Shown piece after piece: positions 25,237 through 37,327 of a stretch of DNA of 64,000 nt. Both the position numbers and the translations under genes were made by a program. The stretch covers positions 31,051,379-31,115,378 of the forward strand of contig CM032132.1 of the NCBI GenBank assembly GCA_018894105.1, in the 5' to 3' direction. This DNA comes from Jacaranda mimosifolia (Eukaryota > Streptophyta > Magnoliopsida > Lamiales > Bignoniaceae). A model generated the notes under the pieces. That model saw only the letters and a list, made by a program, of their open reading frames with translations. It did no database searches and was not told the DNA's origin. Position 1 is the first letter of the stretch, and each line of letters begins with the position of its first letter.

Positions 25237-28118
25237 CAATGCCCCATGGCTTTAAGGCCCCATCTTCTCAAGATGTCCTTCAAAAACCTTTTATATTTAG
25301 GGATTAAGACAGTGGTGCTGCTATATTCTCTTCTTAGGCAACCATTTTCACTCAAATGTTGCCTCTATCAAATGATAATGCATTTATCTGTACTTGGATC
25401 ACTGATGAGATCTTAGCTCAAGTCCAAAGTTGTCTTCAAAATACAACTATATGTTCATGCACGCTAGGCACTACATCCAACTCTTGGATGAATTTTCTAT
25501 CCAAACACCTTCCTTTGTAGTTTTCAAAATCACAATGTATTCTGCCTTTATAGTAGAATCAACCATGGTGTTTAGTTGGAACTCTCCTAACTAATCGCAC
25601 CGCCATTTGAGGCAAAATATGAATCCAGAAGTAGATTTTAGATTATCTACATTGGATTGGAAACTAGGATCCAAAAACCCCTCAGGTTTCAGTTCTCCAT
25701 TGTCGTATACCAAAAATAAATCCTTAGTCCTTCTCAAGTACTAAAGGATTGTTTTAACAGCCATCCAGTAACATTTACTGGGGGTTGGATTAAAGCAGCT
25801 CATAACACTTAGAGCATGTTCAACATCCGGCCTTGTACATTGAATGGTATACATTATGCTCTCTATGGCGGACACATAGGGTATGTGGGACATTCTATGT
25901 CGCTCATCGTCAGTCTTACGGGCTATAGACTTGGAGAGATGAAGACCGTGTCCCATAGGGAGGAATCCCTTCTGGGATTCTTCCATACTAATCTTCTTTA
26001 GTAGCTTGTCAATGTATGGGATTTAGAAAAGTCCCAGCATCCTTATCGATCTATCTTTATAGATACTTATTCTCAATACGTAGGATGTTTCTTCCAAATC
26101 CTTCATGAAGAATTATGTAGATAACCATGCTTTAGTACACTCTAACATTGCTCTCTCATTCCCAATGAGAAGAATTCATCGACATAAAGCACAATGAACT
26201 TTATACTAGTCCCACTAGCCTTCTTGTACACACAAGGTTCATACACATTTTTTACAAAGCCAAATGATTTGACTATCTTATACAAACATATGTTCCAACT
26301 TTGGGGCTCCTGTTTAAGTCCATAAATGGATCTCTAGAGTTTGCAAACATTTTGCTCACTCCCCTTGAATGTAAAACCTTGTGGTTGCTCCTTATAGATT
26401 TCTTCTTCAATATTTCTATTGAGGAAAGCAGTTTTTACATCCATTTGACATATCTCATAGTCATATTATGCGGCTATGGCAAGTAAAATCCGAATAGACT
26501 TAGGCATTATGACCGATGAAAAGGTTCCTCAAAATTGATATGGGGTCTTTGAGTGTAACCTTTTGCCACTAGTCATGCCTTGAAGGTCATTACCTCTCCA
26601 TTGACTTTTAACTTTCACTTATAGATCCACTTGCAACTAATGGGAATTGTTCTCTTTAGTGGATCTACCAAAGTCCATACTTTGTTGGAGTACATAGAGT
26701 CTATTTTGGATTTCATAGCATCAAACTAATGTCCCGAGTCTATGTCCAACATGGCTTCTTCATAGGTCTTCGGATTGTTATACGATTGACATGTCTCATG
26801 AAAAAATCCGAACCTTTCATGTTACTTCTTGATTCGGTCCGACCTTCTCAGAGGTTTTGTGTAAGGCTTTTAATGCTCACTTGTTTCCACAGCTTGTGGG
26901 ATTTGATGATCATCTTGAACTTCATCAAGTTCAACAACAACGCCATTTCTATCTAATAGAAATTCCTTTTCCAAAAAGTAGGCGTTCCTTAAAATAAACA
27001 CCTTTTGTTCCAAGGGATCATAAAAGTAATAACGCAAAGACTCACTTGGGTATTCCACAAACTTGCACAAGGTGGATCAACTATCCAACTTATCTCCTAC
27101 TAACCGTTTGACGTAAGCGGAAGACCCCTAAACTTTTAGATAATAGTAAGAGGGTGCTTTGCCATACCACATCTCATGCAACGTCTTTGGCACCGACTTT
27201 GAGGGTACTACATTTGATAGCTTCACCACCGTTTCTAAAGCGTATTCCCAATAGGATATAAGCACATTGAAAAAGCTCATCATGGAACGTACTATGTCGA
27301 ACAAGGTATAATTTCTCCTCTCGGTTACTCCATTATGTTAAGGTGGTGCTGGGTAAAGTCCATTGGGAGAAAATCCTATTTTCTTTTAGATAACTTAAGA
27401 ATTCGGTACTCAAGTATTCTCCTCTTCAATCCGATCGAGGAGCTTTAATACTTAGTCTTTTTTTCTTTTCTACTTCATACCTATACTTTTTGAACTTTTC
27501 AAAGGCTTCAGACTTGTATTTCATAAGATACATGTGGTCGAACCGAGTGTGATCATTAATGAAGGTAATGAAGTAAGAATAGCCTCTCCTCGCACTAACT
27601 CTTAGTGGGCCACAAACATCTGATGGATCAAATCCAAAGGACTTGTGGTACGCTTCATTTGTCCTACAAAAGGAGCCTTGGTCATTTTTCCCTTTAAACA
27701 AGACTCACAAGTAGAAGGTTCCCAATACCACTAACATTTAGTACTTTAAGAACTTCTAACTTGTTCATCCTATTTTTAGAAATATGTCCAAGTCGTGCAT
27801 GCCACAAGACGGCATCTTCTTGGTTATCTAATTTTCTTTTTCTTGATTGAATGTGCACCATTGATGTTTGAGAATCCAAAAATGTATAATTCTTTGTTAA
27901 GTGTACCATGTGCAACTAAAGAATCTATTCTTTAATACCATCAATCTCCCATTTGATGTAGAAGGATCAAATCTTTCGCTATCCAAAACGGGAATTGAAA
28001 TAATGTTTTCGACAATATATGATACATAATAACAAGGGTTTAATACAAGTATGGAGTTTCCTAAGTCTAACTTATAACATGCCTTCGGCTTTGGCTGCAA
28101 CTCTTGCTCCTTTGCCAA
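25237..28118 (-). pseudogene. Ty1/copia pol relic (protease end to RNase H)
   Basis: From right to left the minus strand encodes: the pre-integrase region (WHARLGHISKNRMNKLEVLK, about 27770-27830); the integrase core (DVCGPLRVSARRGYSYF then YLMKYKSEAFEKFKKYRYEV, 27426-27650); the integrase C-terminal part (YPSESLRYYFYDPLEQKVF, 26990-27060); the reverse transcriptase (about 26100-26800); and RNase H (MEESQKGFLPMGHGLHLSKS and YVSAIESIMYTIQCTRPD, 25800-25986). Multiple frame changes and stops break it. The RT active site near 26172-26190 reads YVDE rather than YVDD, an additional inactivating change. The end lies about 20 bp before the polypurine tract. Closest visible relative: the plus-strand copy at 1-2342. 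Confidence 0.88.
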
Positions 28119-28159
28119 GGTGGTGGATCATATCTCCATCGCTTAATTTTACTCTTCTT

Positions 28160-28995
28160 GCTATTCTCTATAACAAATTACAAATATAAGAACCACATGC
28201 GATATCATATATCCATGAAGAATAATTTATCCTTAAATGCACTTCAATAAAATACATACCCTTCTCAAGGGTTGTAAGGTATTCCTTGCAATACCACTTC
28301 CGATGGCCTTTCTTGCCAAAGTAGAAACAAGTAATATCGACTATATCCTCTATAATCTTCTTGACTCCTTCGAATGCCTTTAATGGTTGCCTTCCCTTAG
28401 ATGAAGAATTTTTCTTCCTTTTACCTTCCTTTCTAGCACCCCTAGGGCCCATAGACTTAGAGGAGGAAACAAGCATTAATGATATGCCCTTGTCATGGTA
28501 GTCTCCATCTAGATCAACAGTTTGATTAATATAACTCGGCGAGGATGTGAGGATCAAATCCTCATGGAGATCACTACGTTCAAGTTGAAAAGTTTCTCTA
28601 GGCCTAATCATCTTTAGACCGTAGTCTATGATACATGACTTCACATCCATCCTAGCTTGAAAAATCTCCTTTGACAACATGAACTTCTCATACCTTATTT
28701 GCTTTTCCAACTCTTGTAAACTTGAACCAAGGTACTATTCATGTGTCTGTGAGATTTTTTTAAGTTTGTAGATGCTATTATGAGACTATGGGATAGGAAG
28801 ATCCTTAACCCAATTTGTGAACATTTCACGTGTCTCTTAATCTATGTTAATCCCCATGGGATTAGGAGTACCATGGTATAGGACATTTATCCCTTTCTAG
28901 GAATATAGAACGATTTTGAGGTTAAGCCAAACATAGAAGTTAGGCCCGATTGGTTTATTGGTTTTCAAAATAACATTGAGTGGATTTTTAGCCAT
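28160..28995 (-). pseudogene. Ty1/copia gag and protease N-terminus relic
   Basis: Gag starts at the minus-strand ATG 28995 (MAKNPLNVILKTN, then IGPNFYVWLNLKIVLYS), the usual copia opening in which one LTR-element protein binds its own RNA to form particles. A stop follows YS, and the frame resumes in 28710-28168 with a basic KKNSSSKGRQ region. The zinc knuckle CFYFGKKGHRKWYC at about 28290-28330 has lost its second cysteine (Phe instead). It is followed by WIYDIACGSYIC, the protease active-site region in which the expected D-T-G/S motif is degraded. The start was chosen because it begins the conserved opening and lies downstream of a primer site and leader with no better ATG. Confidence 0.82.
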
Positions 28996-30959
28996 TCTTG
29001 AGATTTTGCAAATCATCAAAGGCAAAAAACAAAATATAAGCATGTGATTGAATATTAATATTTGAAAACATGTTCATAGTCTTTCAAGCATATTTTTCTC
29101 CCAATACTTTATCAAATCATTCACCCCTTAGTAGAATTCGGGAAATCATATTTCTTAGTGAGAACCAAGACCCTAAGGACTTGTAAGTGGACCCCCGTGA
29201 CCGGATGTATATCTACAAACAATCAAAAAGTAAGCAACTTTTGCTAATTGCATCTCATGTAACTCTTGATATATTTTGCCTCATTTTCCATGTAGATCCC
29301 CCTGACCAGACGACCTCTACATTACTAGGTATTAAGTCAAACCTATCAATCAAACTTTACTTCGAGACTACTCCACAACATCCCCCATGACTAAGTGTAT
29401 AATGCATGGGAAGCATAAAATCAAAGGTGTACCATATGCTAAGTATATGATCACAGCTTTCCACCTAAGTGTGAACCCTGTGATCGGATGTATATCACAC
29501 AAAGATGGTAACGTTGTCATGCCATATACTATTGGTAGAAGATATAGATTAATTAAAACTCCTTTTAATTTGTATCTATTTTAACTTAATATTCTAAAAA
29601 GCACTTAGACATTCTAAGTGGAGGGTTTTTCTTGCTTGCCAAGATCTCACCAATTTTATCTTCTTATTTAGGTTTTCTATATCCTAATCTATTCATCACA
29701 TACATCAATATGCGCCTAGCATACTGCTATGGTGGGATGACCATGAGCCTTAACCAGGTGGTACACTTACAGCCATAGGTGCACCACCTAGTTGATTTTA
29801 AGTAGATTGATTAAATCTAGCTATTACATGAGTGTATCCCCATATATTCATTGGTCTTTATGCCTCCAAAGGTCTTCTTTGCTCCTTATAACATTTACAT
29901 GAGAAAGAAATTATCTCTCCCAGTGATTCTACTCTTATAACATTTATAAGATAGAAATTAAGAGGCATGCAAGCCTTAATTTAATACAATCCTTTTCAAC
30001 TTGAAGCAAATAAAATCAATATTAAAAGCTGATGATTATCCCCATTCAATCATCATCCATTCAACAATTAAATGAACAATAAATAAATCAAGAATTGACA
30101 TTCAATTTCAAAAATTAAATACTTATCATATAAACAATTAATTGGCCAAGCTAAAACAAGCATAACATTAATGCATATTTTTGCAACAATTGAAAATTAA
30201 CTTTAACAAGATTTAAAAAGCATTCAAAAATATCAAACATAATATTGAGAACTTGCAAACACTTATGCATCTATTATGTGTGATATAGAACACTTTTGGT
30301 CACTTAAGAAACACAAAATAACACTCAAAACTCACCAAAATCGAAAATGGGCGCTACTACCCCAGCCCGATCACACAACCGTGCAAAAAGTGCGCCCCAG
30401 GCGCCCCCACTACCTAGCTGCTGCCTAGTAAGGCGTGGTAGCTTGTCCTGTTTTGAGGTTTCAACCGAGTCAAGTCAATTTTGGTTTAATTTTGTGCACC
30501 AAAAACTTTAGGACACCTCCTAAACACTAAATCACACATCATAGACAAAATTATAGATCCAAAACACCTTTTAAAAATGGAATTTCAAGTGCTCAAACAT
30601 GCTTCAAAAATCAAGTTTAAATAAGAATCACATTCTTTAAAAATCTCCAATTAAATCCAATCCAATTGGATCCAAAAATGATCAAAACAACTTAAGACCA
30701 CAATTAACATGCTATATCAACATATAACATCATTCAATGCTAAATCAAAATTTATCATTAGCTAAACATGAATCAAAGTACACTAACATATGAATTAACA
30801 CTTAAAACACATATTAGCATAATTCTCTTCATCAACAAAGGAGCCACAAGCATCATCATCCAAACACTCCAATCCATAAATTGTATCAAATATTTAGAGA
30901 TCTAGATCAATCCATCATATGAATCAATCAAAGAAAATCCAAGTTAAAGCATGAATTTA
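28996..30959 (-). other. Leader of the minus-strand copia element
   Basis: About 2 kb of AT-rich, gene-free sequence lies between the primer site and gag. A GC-rich patch sits at 30340-30450. The open frames at 29187-29584 (plus strand) carry no recognisable motif. Confidence 0.7.
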
Positions 30960-30974
30960 GGCTCCGATACCACT
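30960..30974 (-). promoter_or_regulatory. Primer-binding site (tRNA-Met type)
   Basis: The minus strand reads AGTGGTATCGGAGCC directly next to the 5' LTR end. It is one base from the copia consensus over the TGGTATCAGAGC core. Confidence 0.85.
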
Positions 30975-31909
30975 AGAATAACGATGTAAGCAAAGGATCT
31001 AATTAAAAATAATTAAAAACTGAAATCAAACTTGATTTTCATCTCCGCAAGAATCAAATTCATGCTACTAACATGGATTAAGGTTAGAATATTACCTTAA
31101 AAGCAAATTCCAACTAAAATGATGAAAACTTGCTTGAACTCTTCAAAGCAGCCTCCTCTTGGTGCAGCAGAGTGTTAGCAATGTTTGCCCAATCAAATCA
31201 CCTCAGAATTGAGTGAACCTTGAACCAAAAGAACAATAACACCTTGATGTATCTTTAGTAAAAAATTTAGCTCAAAACAATTTCAGCAAGACCTCCAATG
31301 GACGCTCCAAAGTTATTGCCCAAACAAAGGATCTCCAAAAAATTAGCAATCCAAGTGTATTGCCTCTAATGTCAAGATCCACACAGCAATGGACAATCCA
31401 ATCTCTCTTACATTAGTAGGAAAATCAAAGAATAAATGAGGATGATGAAGGCCAAAATTTAGAAAGATAAGAGGTGAAGAAAATATGAAGCCTCAACACA
31501 TAAGAGAGTCACACAAATTTTGAGAAAAGAGATGAATCTAACAATTAGATGCAAAATGCTTGCATTCACACCATCTTGGCCGCCCCTCTCTATATCTATA
31601 TATAAATTGAGGGATAGTGTAACGCTTAGGAGACATCACACCTCCCATGAGGGAAAGTGCCACTTGCTTGCCAATTTGCAAGCAAGTTGAATGTGAATTT
31701 AATGTGCATTTGAATTTCAATTAAATTGATCAAGCCAAAATGACTACAAAAATTGAATCAACCTATTCCCTCTCAATTTCGGTTAAGGTGGAATATTTCT
31801 AACACTTAGAAAATTCCCTTCATCAAGTAAGATTTTCAATTGGCTTTTGTGTGTAACCCATTAGGTTCTACCGTTCATTGGACATGAGCTCACAACTCTT
31901 ATGACTTTA
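30975..31909 (-). repeat. 5' LTR of the Angela-type element, part 1
   Basis: It begins at AGAATAACGATGTAAGC, aligned with TGAATGGCGATGTAAGC at 23033 in the 3' LTR. It follows the 3' LTR to 31909, where the CTTTA duplication of the nested Tork element lies (31905-31909); it continues at 37328. Confidence 0.87.
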
Positions 31910-32603
31910 CGTTGATTTTGCCTTGAAATTTGAGGTAAAATTGACAAGGAACGGAAGAAATGGAGCAAAACGGAGCAAAGTGATTGAAATGGGCTCAAAA
32001 ACACACCCCGGCACGTGTTGGAAGGACGCCTTGCACTGGGGCGCGAGGTAAGGTGCGCCAAGCGTGTACATGGGTGAAAAGGGCATGAAAAGATGCGTCA
32101 TGTGCCCCGATGCAAGATTTTTACGCCCCAACGCGTAGTGAATAGTAACTTTGCGCCGGGGCTCAAGTTTTTTTCATCGAGGCTTAAAGTTTCTACCCAT
32201 GTTCTGTTTTTTCTTGGCACAAGCAGATTTGTGCGTGCCGGGGCGCAAGTTTTGTGCGCCCCAACTCACGGCGCAGGCCCATGGGCCTTGGGCTTCGATT
32301 TTTTAGTATAAATATCAATTTTTTCTTCTGGAAAAAGTATCACGAACATAACACAAGAGCTTCTTTATAGCTTTTGAGTAATTCTCTCAAGACGGAGTTT
32401 AGAACGAGGGTGTTAGGTGTTTTCGTGAGATTTGTGGGATTCAAGTTTGTACTTGCACATTGATTTGAGATCAATAAAATTCTTTTCTTTGTTGGGTGGA
32501 TTAGGCACATCACCGAACCACGTTAAATCTTGTTGTCACTTTACATCGAATTACTTTACTATTATTTCATTGTTTCCATAATAGATCCTCCTGGGTTTCA
32601 ACA
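31910..32603 (+). repeat. 5' LTR of the Tork-type element
   Basis: It begins CGTTGATTTTGCC (the terminal TG has become CG) and ends GGGTTTCAACA. The promoter TATAAATA is at 32307-32314 and a likely poly(A) signal AATAAA at 32473-32478. The U3 is GC-rich for this window and has several GCGCC/GGGGCGC words; the copy at 36648 has lost a few of these. Confidence 0.92.
32307..32314 (+). promoter_or_regulatory. LTR TATA box
   Basis: TATAAATA lies about 160 bp before the AATAAA signal (32473-32478) in the 5' LTR, consistent with a U3-R-U5 layout. The 3' LTR has TATAAATA at about 37024. Confidence 0.75.
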
Positions 32604-32606
32604 AAT

Positions 32607-32618
32607 TGGTATCGGAGC
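32607..32618 (+). promoter_or_regulatory. Primer-binding site (tRNA-Met type)
   Basis: TGGTATCGGAGC, three bases after the LTR, matches the copia consensus TGGTATCAGAGC at 11 of 12 positions. Confidence 0.88.
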
Positions 32619-32630
32619 AGGTTGGATCAG

Positions 32631-33537
32631 ATGTCAAGAATGAAGTACGAGGTAGAGAAATTCGACGGGAAGAATGACTTTGGGCTGTGGAAAATGAAGG
32701 TTCTCGCCCTTTTGTGTCAACAAGGATTACAGAGAGCATTAAAGGGCAGAGATTCCTTACCAAAAATGCTGAAGGACGAGGAGAAGGATGAATTCATGGA
32801 GAAGGCTTACGGTACTCTGGTGTTATCATTGGCGGATAACGTACTGAGAGAGGTCGCCACGAAAAGTACGCCAGCGAATTTATGGAAGAAGCTGGAGAGT
32901 CTATATATGACGAAATCCCAAATGAATTGGCTGTATTTAAAACAGCGATTATATACATTGAGAATGAAGGAAGGTACACCTATCACTCAACATATTGATT
33001 TTTTCAATAAGGTGATTCTGGACCTCGCTAATATAGATGTCAAAATTGATGATGAGGATCAAGCCTTAATTCTCTTGTGTTCTCTACCAAAAATCTTTTG
33101 AGCACTTGGTTACTACTTTACTATACGGGAGAGATACGATTTCAATGGAGGATGTGAAGGCCTCATTGAATTCCAACGAGTTGAGAAAACATATCCTGGG
33201 CAGCAACAATGGTGAAAGTGGGAACGGATTGGTGGCTAAAGAGAGACCGAGAGAAAGTGAAAGGAGTAGAGGCCGATCAAAGTCCCCAACCAAGCTTAGA
33301 AACAGTGACAAGTGTTTTAGGTGCAGTGGAAAAGGGCATTGGAAACAGAATTGTCCGAAAAGAGGAAAGGCGAATGATGCAGGTGAAACTTCTGATCAGA
33401 AACAGGATGATGTTGCAGGAATTATTGAGGATGAGTCTGATTGTGGGCTTGTTCTCAACGTTGCTGAAACTTTACTAAGCTCTGAATGGATTTTGGATAG
33501 TGGCTACTCCTACCACATGTGTCGACGAGAAGATTAG
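32631..33537 (+). pseudogene. Tork-type gag and start of protease (frameshifted)
   Basis: Gag begins at ATG 32631 (MSRMKYEVEKFDGKNDFGLW), an opening typical of Tnt1/Tork gag, and runs in one frame to about 33095. There one extra A in an A-run shifts the frame; the protein resumes at 33106. Residues after this include a basic stretch (ERPRESERSRGRSKSP) and an intact CCHC knuckle CFRCSGKGHWKQNC (about 33310-33355) for RNA binding. The protease region follows with WILDSGYSYHMC near 33487-33525; the catalytic Asp-Ser-Gly is visible. A TAG at 33535-33537 stands where Trp is expected (RED-W). The earlier in-frame TTG at 32622 is less likely to be the start. Confidence 0.9.
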
Positions 33538-35150
33538 TTTACCACATACCATAAATATGATGGTGGTAAAGTGCTTATGGGAAACGATGCTTCTTGTAGG
33601 GTTGTAGGAATTTGCTCAATTTGTATCAAGATGCATGATGAGATAGTAAGGACCCTAACAGATGTGCGTCATGTTCCAGATCTGAAGAAAAATCTGATAT
33701 CGCTGAGTACTTTGGACAAGAATGGTTGTGAGTACAGAGCTCGAGATGGAGTTCTGCGGGTTTCCAAAGGCGCATTACTTATCATGAAGGGAGAAAAGCG
33801 GAACGGCCTTTACGTATTGCAGGGAAACACGATTTCTGGTACTGCAGTGGTTTCTTCATCAATCAATGATACTACAAGACTATAGCATATGCGACTTGGG
33901 CATATGAGTGAGAGGAGAATATCAGAACTGAGCAAACGAGGTTTGCTTTGCAAAAAGAAGACTGGAGAACTGGATTTCTGCGAGATGTGTGTGCTGGGCA
34001 AGCAACATAGGGTGAAATTCGGCACTGCAGTTCATAGGACCAAAGGTACCTTGGAATTACATTCACTCAGATCTTTGGGGGCTTTCTCAAGTTCTTTCAA
34101 AGGGAGATGCAAGGAACATGCTGACATTCATAGATGATTTCTCACAAAGAGTATGGGTGTACATGCTGAAGCATAAGGGTGAAGTGTTTGTCAACTTCAA
34201 GCAATAAAAGACCTTAATTAAGAAGCAGACAGGAAAGGAGATCAAGCGCTTGAGGACTGACAACAAATTGGAGTTCTGCAACAAGGAATTTCAGGAATTC
34301 TGCGATAAGGAAGGAATTGTGAGGCATCGCGCAGTTGTACATACACCACAGCAGAATGGCGTAGCAGAATGGATGAATAAGACTATCTTGGAAAGAGCTA
34401 GATGCATGCTCTTTAATGCTAGATTGTCCAAGGATTTTTGGGAAGAAGCAATTAACACTGCATGTTATTTGGTGAATAGGTCACCATGAACTGCTTTGGA
34501 TTGCAAGACACCAATGGAAGTTTGGTCCGGGTCTCCTGCTGATTACTCAAATTTGAGAGTATTTGGGTGTCCAGCCTATGCTCATGTCCGGGATGGGAAG
34601 CTTGAGCCAAAGGCTAGGAAGTGCATATTTCTAGGCTATGCAGATGGAGTCAAAGGTTATCGTTTGTGGTGTAATGATGACAAGGGCTTCAAGATGATTA
34701 TCAGCAAGGACGTCACATTCGATGAGTCTGCAATGATGAAAAAGGTGGAGCAGTAGGAAAGCGGTCAACAGGGTGTTAAGGAGAATGTGGAGATTCATAT
34801 TGATCCTCCACAAGTTTCAAAGGGGAAATAGAATGTGGTAGATGAAGCTGGTGATAGCACATTACCACCTGACCAACAGCAAGAAAATGAACCACTACAA
34901 AATTATCACTTGGCTCGCGATAGGGAGAGGAGACAGATCAAACCACTACAGCTGTATGCTTACTCAGATCTAGTAATTTATGCTTTGAGTTCAGCTGAGG
35001 AGTTTGTAAGAGATGATCCACTCTCATACAAAGAGGTAATTTCCAGGCCAGATTCTGATAAATGGGTTGCAGCTATAGTGAAGAGATGGAGTCTCTATAC
35101 AAGAATAGCACATAGGAGTTAATTGATATACCCAAAGGGCAGAAGATTAT
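33538..35150 (+). pseudogene. Tork-type protease end and integrase (broken)
   Basis: It continues the polyprotein. Protease/GAG-pre-integrase is at 33571-33885 (DVRHVPDLKKNLISLSTLDK). The integrase zinc domain has HMRLGHMSERR and CEMCVLGKQ at 33892-34020. The catalytic core has IHSDLWG, RTDNKLEFCNKEF and HTPQQNGVAEWMNKTILER (34060-34400); all three acidic residues of the D,D-35-E triad can be seen. The C-terminal part runs to 34756. Breaks are TAG 33883-33885 (Trp expected), a one-base insertion near 34052, TAA near 34206, TGA near 34487, TAG at 34754-34756, TAG near 34828 and a frameshift near 35085. Integrase inserts the cDNA into the host genome; this copy cannot. Confidence 0.9.
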
Positions 35151-36585
35151 AGGTTGCAAATGGATCTACAAGAAAAAGGAAAGGATTCCCGGTGTTGAAT
35201 ATGCTAGATACAAGGCGCGATTGGTTGCTAAGGGTTTTACGCAGAGAAAGGGAGTTGACTTTTATGAAGTATTCTCCCCAGTTGTAAAACATACGTCCAT
35301 TCGTGTTTTACTTGCCATGTTTGCTCTATTTGATATGGAACTGGAGCAGATGGATGTGAAAATAGCGTTTTTGCATGGTGAGTTGGAGGAACAAATCTAC
35401 ATGAGTCAACCAGAAGGATTCGTTGTTCCCGGGAAACAAAATCAAGCATGTCTTTTGAAGAGGTCATTATATGGCCTGAAGCAGTCTCCCAGGCAGTGGT
35501 ATAAAAGGTTTGATGTTTTTATTACCAAAATAGGATATACTAGAAGCAAATTTGATTGTTGTGTATATTACAAAATTTGTAGTGATAGCCTTCTCGTATA
35601 TTTGCTGTTGTACGTTGATGATATGTTGATTGCCTCTAGAAACATATATGAGATCAACTAATTAAAAACTCAGTTAAGTGAAGAATTTGAGATGAAGGAT
35701 TTGAGCGGTGCAAATAAGATTTTGGGCATAGAGATCATCCAGGACAGATACGCAGGATTGTTGTACTTGTCTCAACAGTATTACATTGAGAAAGTACTTG
35801 AGCGGTTTGAGATGGATAAGTCTAAACCAGTTAGTACGCCACTTGCAGCTCATTTCAGGCTCTCATCAGATCCATCACTGAGTACTAAGGAGGAGGTGGA
35901 GCACATGTCAAATGTGTCATATGCTAGTGTAGTGGGTAGCTTGATGTACGCCATGGTGTGCACTAGGCCAGACATTTCACATGCAGTCAGTGTTGTGAAC
36001 AGGTATATGCACAAGCCAGGAAAGACTCATTGACAGGCTATGAAGTGGATTATGAGGTATCTGAGAGGCTTTGAAAATAGATGTTTGAAGTATAGTTAAT
36101 AGAATTCTACTACAAGAATTATTGGCTATGTGGATGTGGATTATGCAGGAGATTTGGACAGTATAAGGTCCATGACGGGCTATGTGTTTAGTGTATCAAG
36201 TTGTATGGTTAGCTGGAAGGCGACTTTGCAGTCATTAGTTGTATTGTTCACAACAAAAGCAGAGTACATGGCTTTGGCTGAAGACATTAAGGAAGGTATT
36301 TGGCTAAAGGGGCTAATCGATAATATGGGTATGACTTCTGAGATCACTAAATTATTTTGTGACAGTCAGAGTGCTATACACTTGTCAAAGAATCAAGCGT
36401 TTCATGAGAGAACAAAGCACATAGATGTCAAGTATCACTTTGTCCGAGATATGGTGTCTCAAGGTGTCATTTTAGTAGACAAGGTTGGGACTAAGGATAA
36501 TCCGATAAACATGTTGACTAAGGCTGTTCCAGGAATCAAATTCAAGCATTGCTTGGATTTGGTTAATGTTTGCAGACTAAGATAA
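35151..36585 (+). pseudogene. Tork-type reverse transcriptase and RNase H
   Basis: RT runs from CKWIYKKKERIPGVEYARYK through RLVAKGFTQRKGVDFYEVFS to the active site YVDD at 35611-35622, with LYGLKQSPRQWYKRFD between. The RNase H region has VDYAGDLDSIRSMTGYVFS (from 36133), TKAEYMALAEDIKEGIWL and FCDSQSAIHLSKN, then DNPINMLTKAVPG before the stop at 36583-36585. Breaks are TAA at 35659-35661 (between NIYEIN and LKTQLSEEFEMKDL), TGA at 36031-36033 (after the segment KPGKTH, Trp expected) and a TAA near 36100. Apart from these, motifs are well conserved and the length is normal. RT copies the element RNA to DNA and RNase H removes the template. Confidence 0.92.
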
Positions 36586-36647
36586 CAGGCCCTATTGGGG
36601 GTAGGGACAAAGAAGATGAATGGGAATTTCAAGTCAATGTGGAAAAT

Positions 36648-37322
36648 TGTTGATTTTACCTTGAAATTTGAGGTAAAATTGATAAGGAACAGAAGAAATG
36701 GAGCAAAACGGAGCAAAGTAATCGAAACTAGCTCAAGAACACACCCCGACACGTGTTGGAAGGACGCCTTGCGCTAGGGCACGAGGTAAGGTATGCTAAG
36801 GCATGTACATGGGCGAAAAGGGCAAGAAAAGACGCATCGTGCGCCACGGCACAAGATTTTTGCACCCCAGCACGTAGTGAACAGTAACTTTGCGCCAGGC
36901 CTCAAAGTTTCTGCCCATGTTCTGTTTTTTCTTGGCATAAGCAGATTTGTGCACGCCAGGGCACAAGTTTTGTGCACCCCGATGCACAACGCAAGCCCAC
37001 GGGCCTTGGGCTTCAATTTTCGAATATAAATATCAGTTTTTTCTTTCGAAAAAAGTATCACAAACATAACACAAGGGCTTCTTTACTGCTTTTGAGTGAT
37101 TCTCTCAAGACGAAGTTTAGAACGAGGGTGTTAGGTGTTTTCATGAGATTTGTGGGATTCAAGTTTGTACTTGCACATTGATTTGAGATCAATAAAATTC
37201 TTTTTCTTTGTTGGGTGGATTAGGCACATCACCAAACCACGTTAAATCTTGTTGTCACTTTACATCGAATTACTTTACTATTATTTCATTATTTCCGCAA
37301 TAGATCCTCCTGGGTTTCAACA
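36648..37322 (+). repeat. 3' LTR of the Tork-type element
   Basis: It begins TGTTGATTTTACC after the purine-rich GTCAATGTGGAAAAT and ends GGGTTTCAACA. It is about 19 bp shorter than the 5' LTR, with a visible deletion near 36900 (a GTTTTTTTC-containing segment is missing). CTTTA at 37323-37327 completes the target duplication. Confidence 0.92.
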
Positions 37323-37327
37323 CTTTA

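Larger units (their letters stand above)
31910..37322 (+). mobile_element. Complete Tork/Tnt1-type Ty1/copia element
   Basis: It comprises LTRs of 694 and 675 bp, a tRNA-Met primer site, gag-pol and a polypurine-like tract, with 5-bp CTTTA duplications at 31905-31909 and 37323-37327. Total length is 5413 bp, normal for this group. It is inserted in the 5' LTR of the Angela-type element, in the opposite orientation. Pol reads well across its length once broken frames are combined, so it is younger or better preserved than its host element, but it cannot make protein. Confidence 0.95.

Noticed and set aside
29187..29584. Two plus-strand frames of 65-67 residues
   Set aside because: They lie antisense in the untranslated leader of the copia element and have no recognisable motif.
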